NCBI GenBank assembly: GCA_041650595.1
Contig: JBAZKW010000012.1
Coordinates: 1 to 63,145 of the forward strand
From: CALFCX01 sp041650595
GTDB lineage: Bacteria; Margulisbacteria; WOR-1; JAKLHX01
Direction: 5' to 3'
DNA: 63,145 bases
Shown here: positions 42,091-49,446 of the stretch, in pieces
How the letters are laid out: every line of letters begins with the position of its first letter
How positions within the stretch are numbered: the stretch's first letter is position 1
The notes under the pieces: generated by a model
Told to the model about the DNA's origin: nothing
Seen by the model: only the letters and a program-made list of their open reading frames with translations
Databases searched by the model: none
Translations under genes and position numbers: made by a program

Positions 42091-43710
42091 CGTACTTGCT
42101 GTCATGTCTTTTGGATGTTCGAGCCCTATAAGCTTTAATGCAGTAACTCCAATATCAGGGATGATGCCGTTTTCTTTAAGTTTTATGTCTTTGCCAATGA
42201 TCCAGAACGGAACTTTGTTTAGAGAATGCTGAGTGCTAACAATGTTTTTATCCTTCGTATGAAAACTCATCTCGTCCGCGTTCCCGTGGTCGGCGGTAAT
42301 AATAAAGACCCCGCCTTTAGCAACGAATTCAGGTACTAGCTTTTCAAGACATTTTGAGATATCAGCTATTGCTTCTGTCGCCGCATCAAGATTCCCTGTA
42401 TGCCCTACCATATCGCCGTTCTGGAAATTATGAACGATCAGGTGGTAGCCTCCGCTCTCTATTGCCTTAAGCGAATATTCGGTCTCAAGATAAGCTGTCA
42501 TTTCCGGGACCCAATCGTAATGTTTCCCCTCTTCGGTACGCTCTTTGAGCGTCATGTCCTGCGCAAGATGTCTGTCTTCTCCCGGAAAAGGTTCTGCGCG
42601 CCTTCCGGAAAACCACGCAGTCACATGCGCAAACTTTTCGGGACCGGCCAGGCGGAGTTGTTTTAGGCCTGCCCTTGAAACGATCTCGCCAACGGTATCG
42701 GGGACCTCTTTTTCAGGAAAAGCCGTTAAAGCATGGAGTCCCGGATAATATTCGGTCATAGCTACAAAAATACTGCCTTTGATGATCTTTTGGAGCTCTG
42801 TGATCTCTTTGAGGGTTTGCGGATCTATCGGCTTTGTGCCCTTTTTATAGTTGAAGTACTTTGGGTCTGTCTCGCAAAACGCCGTCGTTAATTGTATCGT
42901 CCTGTCCTGCCTAAAATTAAAGTATATTATCGAATCTTGTTGTTTAACGCCTTGGTATCTTCCTATTATTGTTGGCCTTATGAATTCGTCCGTGTCCCCT
43001 CTTTTATATGACTCTTCGATGGCTTCTCTTGCGCTATCCGCCTTAAATTCTCCTACCCCGAGAGCGATGGCTTTCATTGCTATGAGAGTCTTATCCCAGG
43101 CAGTGTCTCTGTCCATGGCTATTTCCCTGCCCATGACTGTGGCAATATGAACCGTTTCTTTCATCCCAAGTTCTGATATTTTGTCCTCGAGCATTTTGAG
43201 ATAGATATCCCCTGCGGCTTTTGGGTTTGTATCTCTTCCGTCAGTAAAAAGGTGAATAAATATCCGTACAACCCCGGCTTTTTTTGCCAGTTCAAGAAGA
43301 GCAAAAAGATGCGCTATGCTGGCATGGACAGTCCCTCCGTGACCCTGTAAGAGCCCCATAAGGTGAAGCGAAGAATAGCCCCCTTTACAGTTCCGGACCG
43401 CTTTTAAAAGGGCTTCATTCTTAAAAAAACTCCCGTCTTTTATCGCAACATTTATTCTTTCTATCGATTGATAAACCACGCGGCCTGCCCCCATATTCAG
43501 GTGATTGACCTCGGAATTCCCCATGGTACCTTCCGGAAGCCCCACCGCAAGGCCTGAGCATTCAAGTTTAGAATAAGGATGTTTTTCAAAAAGCTCTTTG
43601 ATGAATGGCGCTTTGCCTGAGGATATTGCCCTGTAGATCGCATTGCTGTCGTCATTCCTCCCCAAAGCAAATCCGTCGAGTATGCAAAGATATACGGGGG
43701 TCTTTCTCAT
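42064..43710 (-). CDS. gpmI: 2,3-bisphosphoglycerate-independent phosphoglycerate mutase
   Basis: 548 aa from the ATG at 43710 (TATAAT at 43722-43717 ends 6 nt before it; a longer reading from 43725 would include that box). Alkaline-phosphatase-superfamily enzyme: CILDGFALG metal site, phospho-serine in GTMGNSEVNHLNMGAGR, HLFTDGRDTNP, the DGDT-like segment and HNFQNGDMVGHTGN, ITADHGNADEM. It interconverts 3- and 2-phosphoglycerate and, with pfkA and eno in this window, supports glycolysis. The length is slightly above the usual 510-515. Confidence 0.95.
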   Translation of the reverse strand: MRKTPVYLCILDGFALGRNDDSNAIYRAISSGKAPFIKELFEKHPYSKLECSGLAVGLPEGTMGNSEVNHLNMGAGRVVYQSIERINVAIKDGSFFKNEALLKAVRNCKGGYSSLHLMGLLQGHGGTVHASIAHLFALLELAKKAGVVRIFIHLFTDGRDTNPKAAGDIYLKMLEDKISELGMKETVHIATVMGREIAMDRDTAWDKTLIAMKAIALGVGEFKADSAREAIEESYKRGDTDEFIRPTIIGRYQGVKQQDSIIYFNFRQDRTIQLTTAFCETDPKYFNYKKGTKPIDPQTLKEITELQKIIKGSIFVAMTEYYPGLHALTAFPEKEVPDTVGEIVSRAGLKQLRLAGPEKFAHVTAWFSGRRAEPFPGEDRHLAQDMTLKERTEEGKHYDWVPEMTAYLETEYSLKAIESGGYHLIVHNFQNGDMVGHTGNLDAATEAIADISKCLEKLVPEFVAKGGVFIITADHGNADEMSFHTKDKNIVSTQHSLNKVPFWIIGKDIKLKENGIIPDIGVTALKLIGLEHPKDMTASTLFTQINPA

Positions 43711-43739
43711 GATAAGATTATACAACGGATAAAGAGAGG

Positions 43740-43937
43740 TTATCTTAAGGTGTCAATCCTTCTGAAGATGTCGGGAGCTCTGCTTGAATCCTCGCAAGAA
43801 GCGCCGCTTTCCATGTCTATATTCAAGCTGTCTGTCTTTCCTATAAGCTTAGAAAGCTGATCAATTAAATTGTCAAGCCCTCCGGAATCCCCAAGGCTTC
43901 CGATAGAGCCGTTGATTTGACCTATCCCTTCGCTCAT
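43740..43937 (-). CDS. Unrecognised 65-aa protein of the sigma-28-like regulon
   Basis: 65 aa, acidic, Gly/Ser-rich at the start (IGQINGSIGSLGDSGGLDNL), followed by an amphipathic stretch LIDQLSKLIGKTDSLNIDM and the end DIFRRIDTLR. No signal peptide or membrane helix. AAAGG lies about 12 nt upstream. It is convincing as a gene mainly because of its dedicated sigma-28-like promoter (site E). Function unknown; a secreted or regulatory small protein is possible. Confidence 0.55.
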   Translation of the reverse strand: MSEGIGQINGSIGSLGDSGGLDNLIDQLSKLIGKTDSLNIDMESGASCEDSSRAPDIFRRIDTLR

Positions 43938-43967
43938 TATATATGCGTTTACCTTTCTACATATTAC

Positions 43968-43994
43968 TCATCGTTATATAGAGTCAAAAACTTG
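43968..43994 (-). promoter_or_regulatory. Sigma-28-like promoter, site E
   Basis: Minus strand: CAAGTTTT (43994-43987), 11-bp spacer, AACGATGA (43975-43968), 31 bp before the ATG at 43937. CAAGTTTTTG is also shared with site C. Confidence 0.6.
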
Positions 43995-44064
43995 CACAAA
44001 ACATGGGAGCTCTTGGGCAAACCAATACTTGACCTTTTTTATCAGGTATAGTATTATTGGGCAT

Positions 44065-44460
44065 ATGAGATTCACCACAAAAAGCGAATACGCTGTCAGA
44101 GCAATAATATGTTTGGCCGGATTGTCCGGGGAAAAACCCATGCAAATCAGACAAATAGCAGAAAAAGAAGGCATCTCCAGATTTCTGATAGATCAAATTT
44201 TCATGAAACTTAGAAAAAGCGGTCTTATCAAAAGTCTCAGGGGAAGAACCGGAGGATATGTTCTTGCAAAAGAACCTAAAAAGATCAGCATCGGCGATAT
44301 AATAAAAAGCATAGAGGGTCCGATATCCATTCTTAAATGCTGCGGCGCGGATTCGCCATGTAAAAAGACTTCCGTATGTATCCCACACTCGATGTGGAGA
44401 AAAATAAATACGGACATAGAAAAAGTGCTCGACAAAGCTAAAATAGGAGCTCTTTTATGA
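44065..44460 (+). CDS. Rrf2/IscR-like regulator of the Fe-S operon
   Basis: 131 aa from the ATG at 44065 (MRFTTKSEYAVRAIICLAG, the family start). The winged helix LIDQIFMKLRKSGLIKSLRGRTGGYVLA is followed by a Cys-rich sensor loop CCGADSPCKKTSVC, consistent with Fe-S binding as in IscR. TTGACC (44029-44034) and TATTAT (44052-44057), 17 bp apart, end 7 nt before the ATG, so the mRNA is apparently leaderless. It overlaps nifS by 4 bp and probably autoregulates the operon in response to cluster status. Confidence 0.88.
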   Translation: MRFTTKSEYAVRAIICLAGLSGEKPMQIRQIAEKEGISRFLIDQIFMKLRKSGLIKSLRGRTGGYVLAKEPKKISIGDIIKSIEGPISILKCCGADSPCKKTSVCIPHSMWRKINTDIEKVLDKAKIGALL

Positions 44461-45623
44461 CCGTGAAAAGAATTTATCTAGACTGCGCCGCAACAACGCC
44501 TGCGCATCCGGAAGTTGTCCGCGCAATGTCGCCCTATTTTTCTGACATATTCGGGAATCCGTCGTCCATACATGCCTTTGGACAGGAAGCCAGAGCGGCC
44601 GTAGAAGGATCCAGGGGAAAAGTGGCCGCTCTTATAAACGCAAAACAAGAAGAAATTGTGTTCACAAGCGGAGGAACAGAATCGGACAATTTCGCCATAC
44701 AAGGGGTGGCTTTTGCCAACAGCAAAAAGGGCAATCACATAATAACCACTGCTATAGAACATCATGCAATAACAGAAACCTGTGAATTCATGAAAACTCT
44801 CGGTTTTGAAGTGACATACTTACCGGTTGACGGGTACGGGATGATAGACCCAAGCGACGTAAAAAAAGCGATCACGAATAAGACAATTTTAGTATCTGTC
44901 ATGCACGCCAACAACGAAATAGGCACCATACAGCCAATCGATGAAATAGGGAAAATAACAAAAGAAGCCGGAATTTATTTCCACACTGACGCCGTTCAAA
45001 CCGCCGGTGCTATTCCTGTTGATGTAAATAAAATGAACGTTGATCTGTTGTCAATTTCCGCTCATAAGCTTTACGGCCCCAAAGGTGTAGGGTGCCTTTA
45101 TATAAGAAAAGGCACAAAAATGGTCCCGTTCATGCATGGCGGGGGTCAGGAAAAGAACCGCCGCGGCTCCACTGAAAACGTCCCCGGCATAGTCGGCTTT
45201 GGCAAAGCAGCCGAACTCGCAATAAATGAGCTCGACAAAAGACAAGCTCATCTTTTGCCTCTAAGGGACCGGCTTATAAAAGGTCTTGTGGAAAAGATCG
45301 ATCACAGTCTTTTGAACGGACATCCGACCAAAAGGCTCCCAAATAATATAAGCATGTGTTTTGAGTTCGTAGAAGGCGAATCAATGCTGCTCAACCTGGA
45401 CATGGAAGGGATCGCGTCCTCAACAGGGTCGGCATGTTCGTCGGCAACACTTGAGCCGTCACATGTGCTGCTTTCTATCGGCAGGCCGCATGCAATAGCA
45501 CACGGATCGATCAGGTTTTCGCTCGGCCGTATGACGACTGAGAAAGATATCGACACGGTGCTCGATGTTTTCTCCAAAATAGTAGATAAGTTGCGTAAGA
45601 TGTCGCCTTTGTATAAGAGATGA
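44457..45623 (+). CDS. nifS: Cysteine desulfurase (NifS/IscS type)
   Basis: 388 aa. PLP enzyme with YLDCAATTPAHPEV start, TSGGTESDNFAIQG, the PLP lysine in SISAHKLYGPKGVG, and the catalytic Cys in the short loop STGSACSSATLEPSHVL of NifS/IscS group I enzymes. It releases sulfur from cysteine for Fe-S clusters and tRNA thiolation. Its neighbours are the IscR-like regulator (4-bp overlap), nifU and mnmA, which use that sulfur. Confidence 0.96.
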   Translation: MTVKRIYLDCAATTPAHPEVVRAMSPYFSDIFGNPSSIHAFGQEARAAVEGSRGKVAALINAKQEEIVFTSGGTESDNFAIQGVAFANSKKGNHIITTAIEHHAITETCEFMKTLGFEVTYLPVDGYGMIDPSDVKKAITNKTILVSVMHANNEIGTIQPIDEIGKITKEAGIYFHTDAVQTAGAIPVDVNKMNVDLLSISAHKLYGPKGVGCLYIRKGTKMVPFMHGGGQEKNRRGSTENVPGIVGFGKAAELAINELDKRQAHLLPLRDRLIKGLVEKIDHSLLNGHPTKRLPNNISMCFEFVEGESMLLNLDMEGIASSTGSACSSATLEPSHVLLSIGRPHAIAHGSIRFSLGRMTTEKDIDTVLDVFSKIVDKLRKMSPLYKR

Positions 45624-45639
45624 GCGCGGTAATTGGAAT

Positions 45640-45665
45640 TGTAGGGGCGGTTCACGAATCGCCCG
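45640..45665. repeat. TGTAGGGGCG-type element, imperfect, between nifS and nifU
   Basis: TGTAGGGGCGGTTCACGAAT continues into CGCCC, with arms GGGCGGTTC and GAATCGCCC around AC. It is a member of the palindromic family seen at 18516, 35391 and 35820. It could form a weak hairpin inside the operon transcript. Confidence 0.65.
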
Positions 45666-45701
45666 TTCGGGAATGTGTACAAAATAGAAAGGAGAGTTTT
45701 T

Positions 45702-46124
45702 ATGCCTGCATACAGTGAAAAAGTGATGGACCATTTTAAAAACCCGCGGAATGTCGGAGAGATCCATGACGCGGACGGGATAGGACATATAGGGAATCCC
45801 GTATGCGGAGATATTATGGAGCTTTATATCAAGGTAAAAGACAATATTATTTCGGATATAAAGTTCAAGACCTTCGGTTGTGGTGCTGCAATAGCCACAA
45901 GCTCGATGATAACAGAACTGGTAAAAGGAAAGAGCTTAGATGAAGCGCTTAAGATATCCAACAGAGCCGTTGTTGAGGCTCTTGACGGTCTGCCGCCCGC
46001 AAAACTCCATTGTTCCGTGCTGGCAGAAGATGCCTTAAAAAGCGCGATAGATGATTACTTAAAAAAATCTACAGGGAAAGGGTTGCCGGGATTTAAACCT
46101 CATGAAGAGCACCCGCCGAAATAA
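45702..46124 (+). CDS. nifU: Fe-S cluster scaffold (NifU/IscU type)
   Basis: 140 aa from the ATG at 45702 (AAGGAGAG upstream). IscU-type scaffold: SEKVMDHFKNPRNVG, first Cys in GNPVCGDIMELYI (with the conserved Asp), second in FKTFGCGAAIATSS, and third in PAKLHCSVLAEDALK. The LPPVK chaperone-recognition motif is replaced by LPPAK. It assembles Fe-S clusters with NifS. The C-terminal thioredoxin-like or NFU domain of full NifU is absent. Confidence 0.94.
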   Translation: MPAYSEKVMDHFKNPRNVGEIHDADGIGHIGNPVCGDIMELYIKVKDNIISDIKFKTFGCGAAIATSSMITELVKGKSLDEALKISNRAVVEALDGLPPAKLHCSVLAEDALKSAIDDYLKKSTGKGLPGFKPHEEHPPK

Positions 46125-47184
46125 AAAGGTCCTTATGGCAATGAGCGGCGGGGTGGATAGCTCTGTTTCTGCCGCCATACTAAAACAAAAAGGCTATGAT
46201 GTTATCGGCATCACCATGGAGATTTGGCCTAAACAAGTCGATGACTTCGGCGGATGCTGTTCCGCGTCCGCCGTTGACGATGCAAAAAGAGTTGCCGCTA
46301 AAATAAAAATCCCTCATTATGTCTTGAACCTAAGGGAAGAATTCAAAAAGTTTGTTATAGACGACTTTGTGCAGGAATACAGGAACGGCAGGACTCCAAA
46401 TCCGTGCATACGCTGCAACAAACATATTAAATTTGATCTTCTCTTGAAAAAGGCCGATGAGCTCGGTGCGGATTTTGTAGCTACCGGACACTATGCCGTT
46501 ATCGTCAAGGGCAAAAAGATGTACGAACTAAGAAAAGCGTCCGATAAAAACAAAGACCAGTCATATTTTTTATATGATTTTCCCCAGGAAGCCCTAAAAA
46601 GAGTCCTCTTCCCTTTGGGAAAAATGACAAAGGCAAAAACCCGACAACTTGCAAAAAAACTCGGACTTTCAGTAGCTGATAAGAAGGACAGCCAGGAAAT
46701 ATGTTTCATTGAGAACAATAATTACGGGGCGTTTGTTTCAGAAAACTCGCAAGAGCCCATAAAGCCGGGGCCCATCTATAGCGCCGACGGGACAGGCCTC
46801 GGGATGCACAAAGGCATAATCTACTATACCGTGGGGCAAAGAAAGGGATTGGGAATCCCGTTTGGGAAGCCCTTTTATGTAACAAGAATTGATCCTGCGC
46901 ATAATGCGATAATTGTAGGAGATGAGAGCGAAACATACGGAAAGACTCTTGTAGCGGAAAATGTCAGATGGACCTCCATAGCCCCGCCTAAAGAAAAGTT
47001 TTCAGCTAAAGCCAAGATCAGATACATGAACGAAGAAACCGAAGCGCAAATAACACCGCTTGAAGACGGTCTGTTGTCAGTTTCGTTTAAGAAGCCCGTA
47101 AAAGCTATAACCCCGGGACAATCGGTAGTAATATATAAAAACGATACCGTTCTGGGAGGAGGAATAATTTGCCGGACAAATTAG
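46102..47184 (+). CDS. mnmA: tRNA 2-thiouridine synthase MnmA
   Basis: 360 aa. The N-terminal PP-loop AMSGGVDSSVSAAILK, GCCSASAVDDAKRVA, the catalytic first Cys in NPCIRCNKHIKF, TGHYA, DKNKDQSYFLY and the second catalytic Cys in SQEICFI are all present, followed by YTVGQRKGLGI and the C-terminal beta-barrel. It thiolates U34 of Lys/Glu/Gln tRNAs using sulfur from the nearby cysteine desulfurase. It overlaps the end of nifU by 23 bp and the start of nadA by 16 bp. Confidence 0.96.
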   Translation: MKSTRRNKKVLMAMSGGVDSSVSAAILKQKGYDVIGITMEIWPKQVDDFGGCCSASAVDDAKRVAAKIKIPHYVLNLREEFKKFVIDDFVQEYRNGRTPNPCIRCNKHIKFDLLLKKADELGADFVATGHYAVIVKGKKMYELRKASDKNKDQSYFLYDFPQEALKRVLFPLGKMTKAKTRQLAKKLGLSVADKKDSQEICFIENNNYGAFVSENSQEPIKPGPIYSADGTGLGMHKGIIYYTVGQRKGLGIPFGKPFYVTRIDPAHNAIIVGDESETYGKTLVAENVRWTSIAPPKEKFSAKAKIRYMNEETEAQITPLEDGLLSVSFKKPVKAITPGQSVVIYKNDTVLGGGIICRTN

Positions 47185-48074
47185 CCGAAAGAATACTATC
47201 TCTGAAAATTAATAAGTCCGCCGTGATCCTTGCGCATAATTATCAATTGCCTGAAGTACAGGATATTGCTGATTTTGTCGGCGATTCTCTTGGGTTGAGC
47301 ATTGAGGCGTCCAAGGCCAATGCTGGAACAATCGTGTTTTGCGGGGTCAGTTTTATGGCCGAGACGGCCAAGATATTGAACCCCGGTAAAAAAGTGTTGA
47401 TGCCCGAGCCAAAAGCAGGCTGCCCAATGGCCGGGATGATAAACGAACAACAGCTTCAGGAACTTAAAGATTTGCATCCCAAAGCAAAAGTCGTATGCTA
47501 CATCAATTCCACCGCGCATATCAAAGCACTGTCCGATGTCTGCTGCACATCAAGCAACGCAGTTGAAATAGTGAGATCTTTGGGCAATAAAGAAATTATT
47601 TTTGTACCTGATCAATATCTAGGCAGTTGGGTCGAAAAACAACTGGGTAAAAAGCTGATATTGTGGAACGGATACTGCAATATTCATAACAAAATCCTGC
47701 CTGAGCATGTTCTCCAGAAGAAAAAAGAGCATCCCAAAGCGCTTGTCATGGCACATCCTGAATGCACTCCCGGGGTCATAGATTTGGCGGACAAGGTCGC
47801 TAGCACTTCCGGTATGGTTAAATTCCCGGCAATGGTGAAAAACGAGGAGTTTATTGTTTGTACCGAAATAGGCATCTTGCACCAACTGAAAAAACTATAC
47901 CCCGGCAAACGGTTCTATCCTGCTTATGAAGATGCGCTGTGCCCAAATATGAAGCTCACTACGCTAGAAAAAGTGTTGTGGGCACTCGAAGACGAAAAAG
48001 AGGAGATCGTTGTTAATAAGAATACCGCGCAAAAAGCACTGAGATCTATAGAGGCGATGCTAACAACAAGCTGA
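47169..48074 (+). CDS. nadA: Quinolinate synthase
   Basis: 301 aa from the TTG at 47169, supported by GGAGGAGG about 6 nt upstream inside mnmA. NadA motifs: VILAHNYQLPEVQDIADFVGDSLGLS, FCGVSFMAETAKIL, the cluster-binding Cys in AGCPMAGM/VCYINSTAH, MAHPECTPGVIDLADKVASTSGM and the C-terminal LCPNMKLTTLEKV. It condenses iminoaspartate with dihydroxyacetone phosphate and needs a 4Fe-4S cluster, consistent with its place in the Fe-S operon. nadB and nadC are not in the window. Confidence 0.95.
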   Translation: MPDKLAERILSLKINKSAVILAHNYQLPEVQDIADFVGDSLGLSIEASKANAGTIVFCGVSFMAETAKILNPGKKVLMPEPKAGCPMAGMINEQQLQELKDLHPKAKVVCYINSTAHIKALSDVCCTSSNAVEIVRSLGNKEIIFVPDQYLGSWVEKQLGKKLILWNGYCNIHNKILPEHVLQKKKEHPKALVMAHPECTPGVIDLADKVASTSGMVKFPAMVKNEEFIVCTEIGILHQLKKLYPGKRFYPAYEDALCPNMKLTTLEKVLWALEDEKEEIVVNKNTAQKALRSIEAMLTTS

Positions 48075-48488
48075 TCAGCTATCCAGGTTCATCATTATTC
48101 GCATTAGTCGTTCTTGCATTTTTTGTTTTGCCTGTGCCGCCATAAGAAGCGTTTCTGCTGCTCTGCCGAGCCTGTTCATTTCGGCATTCACTGCAAAAGA
48201 ACTTTCAGCAGAAGGCACATAATCCCTTGAGGTCAGGCTGTCTGTTAGCTGGTCCGGTCTTTTGCTTGTGAGCCACTGCAACGCTTCGGCAACTTTTGCA
48301 TCCGAAGGAGAAATCGCAATGCTTTGTGCTCTTTCGCTCGATTTGGCCTGGGAAGTAATTACTTCTCTTTGTGCATTGCTAATTGCTGTTGCATTTCTTT
48401 TGGGGCCTACGGTCTCAAAGTTTGCGGCTACGCTAAAATCGACTTTTTTAATATCCGCTACTTTTTGAATGTCCATCCCTGTTGCCAT
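48075..48488 (-). CDS. Unrecognised helical protein of the sigma-28-like regulon
   Basis: 137 aa, predicted mostly alpha-helical, with no signal peptide or membrane segment. The N-terminal half is basic and Ser/Ala-rich (ATAISNAQREVITSQAKSS). The C-terminal part (NRLGRAAETLLMAAQAKQKM, then RLMRIMMNLDS) is a long amphipathic helix that could form a coiled coil. Its stop codon abuts the convergent nadA stop. It has its own promoter (site F) lying in the end of the upstream vanZ-like gene. Function unknown; the shape is reminiscent of flagellar/type III export substrates, but no motif proves it. Confidence 0.6.
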   Translation of the reverse strand: MATGMDIQKVADIKKVDFSVAANFETVGPKRNATAISNAQREVITSQAKSSERAQSIAISPSDAKVAEALQWLTSKRPDQLTDSLTSRDYVPSAESSFAVNAEMNRLGRAAETLLMAAQAKQKMQERLMRIMMNLDS

Positions 48489-48508
48489 TTTGGTTTATCC
48501 CCCTACAC

Positions 48509-48907
48509 TTATATATCGTCAATATTTCCCCGAAATTTCACTCGAAATGCAAAAATAGAAAATTGCGCAAAAATGCAGCCTATTAAGTTGGCCGCGATAT
48601 CTATAAGCTTCCCGCTCCTTCCGGGAACAAAAATCTGATGAAGTTCGTCTGTTAACCCATAAAGTATTGTAATGGCTACGGAATAAATGATCTTCCAAAT
48701 AAAAGGGATGTCCGAGGTCTTATCAAGCGCCCAAAATACCAGCAAGTTAAGTACTCCGTATTCGACAACATGGATTAGCTTAATGTCAAAATATATCGGC
48801 ACTTCTCTGGCGGCCTGAGGCGGCGGGGATGAGGACAAATAGAATATCAGCGCCATATACAAAGCAGCGGGCAACCAGCATAGTATTTTGGGAAATAGCT
48901 TTCTCAA
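48509..48907 (-). CDS. VanZ-like membrane protein
   Basis: 132 aa with four membrane helices. VanZ-family pattern: ALYMALIFYLSSSPPPQ near the start, KLIHVVEYGVLNLLVFWAL, ILYGLTDELHQIFVPGRSGKLIDIAANLIGC. The E-H and DE-HQ-F-PGR-D residues are the conserved VanZ features. VanZ confers low teicoplanin resistance in enterococci; most homologues are uncharacterised. Its last codons (FRGNIDDI) and stop codon double as the -35 to -10 region of the next gene's promoter. Confidence 0.85.
   Translation of the reverse strand: MRKLFPKILCWLPAALYMALIFYLSSSPPPQAAREVPIYFDIKLIHVVEYGVLNLLVFWALDKTSDIPFIWKIIYSVAITILYGLTDELHQIFVPGRSGKLIDIAANLIGCIFAQFSIFAFRVKFRGNIDDI
48513..48539 (-). promoter_or_regulatory. Sigma-28-like promoter, site F
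   Basis: Minus strand: GAAATTTC (48539-48532), 11-bp spacer, GACGATAT (48520-48513), 25 bp before the ATG at 48488. It is located inside the 3' end of the vanZ-like coding sequence and nearly identical to site A. Confidence 0.6.
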
Positions 48908-48918
48908 GCGGGGACTCC

Positions 48919-49434
48919 TTAAAATCCTGTGTCTTTTTTTGTGAGCGGTTTGTCTATTATATAGCCTTCGCCGCCCAGCGCGGCTTCGGTCCTGCCCTCA
49001 ACCAGTATTTGCACATTCTTTGCGCCGGAAATATCCGTTAGCGTGTATACTATTTGAGCCAAAAGCCCCTGTACTCTTGCGGCCCCGCCGCCGTATTCTT
49101 CCAGTTCTTTTGAAAAATCGGCAATCACAGTGTCTTTTTGCCGATGTATGTGCCTTAACTTTGTGCCGATTGGTATTTCTGTAAAATATCCGCTTTTGCG
49201 TTCTTTGTCCGAAGGCCCCCTGAGCAGCTCTTCTGCCGCAAAAAACAGCGGGTTGGCCTTTTGAGGGACCGCTCTTACCACAGGGGCAAAAAGATCGTTC
49301 TTGAAAAAATAGATGCTGACTTTGGAGGGCTGTTTTTCTGCCGTAAAAAACATGAATGCGGATACCCCCGCAACTACGGTAAAAAGAACCGCGACAAAAA
49401 ACCATTTGAGCTTCTTTTTCTTACGTCCGGCCAT
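48919..49434 (-). CDS. GerMN-domain protein
   Basis: 171 aa. A basic N terminus and one membrane anchor (KWFFVAVLFTVVAGVSAFMFF) are followed by a GerMN domain (PF10646): VSIYFFKNDLFAPVVRAVP, AAEELLRGPSDKERKSGYFTEIP, then ADFSKELEEYGGGAARVQGLLAQIVYTLTDISG and VQILVEGR. The domain is found in spore-germination protein GerM but also widely outside spore formers. It probably acts in the cell envelope. It is 12 bp downstream of gyrA. Confidence 0.87.
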   Translation of the reverse strand: MAGRKKKKLKWFFVAVLFTVVAGVSAFMFFTAEKQPSKVSIYFFKNDLFAPVVRAVPQKANPLFFAAEELLRGPSDKERKSGYFTEIPIGTKLRHIHRQKDTVIADFSKELEEYGGGAARVQGLLAQIVYTLTDISGAKNVQILVEGRTEAALGGEGYIIDKPLTKKDTGF

Positions 49435-49446
49435 AGCTTTAGTAGC

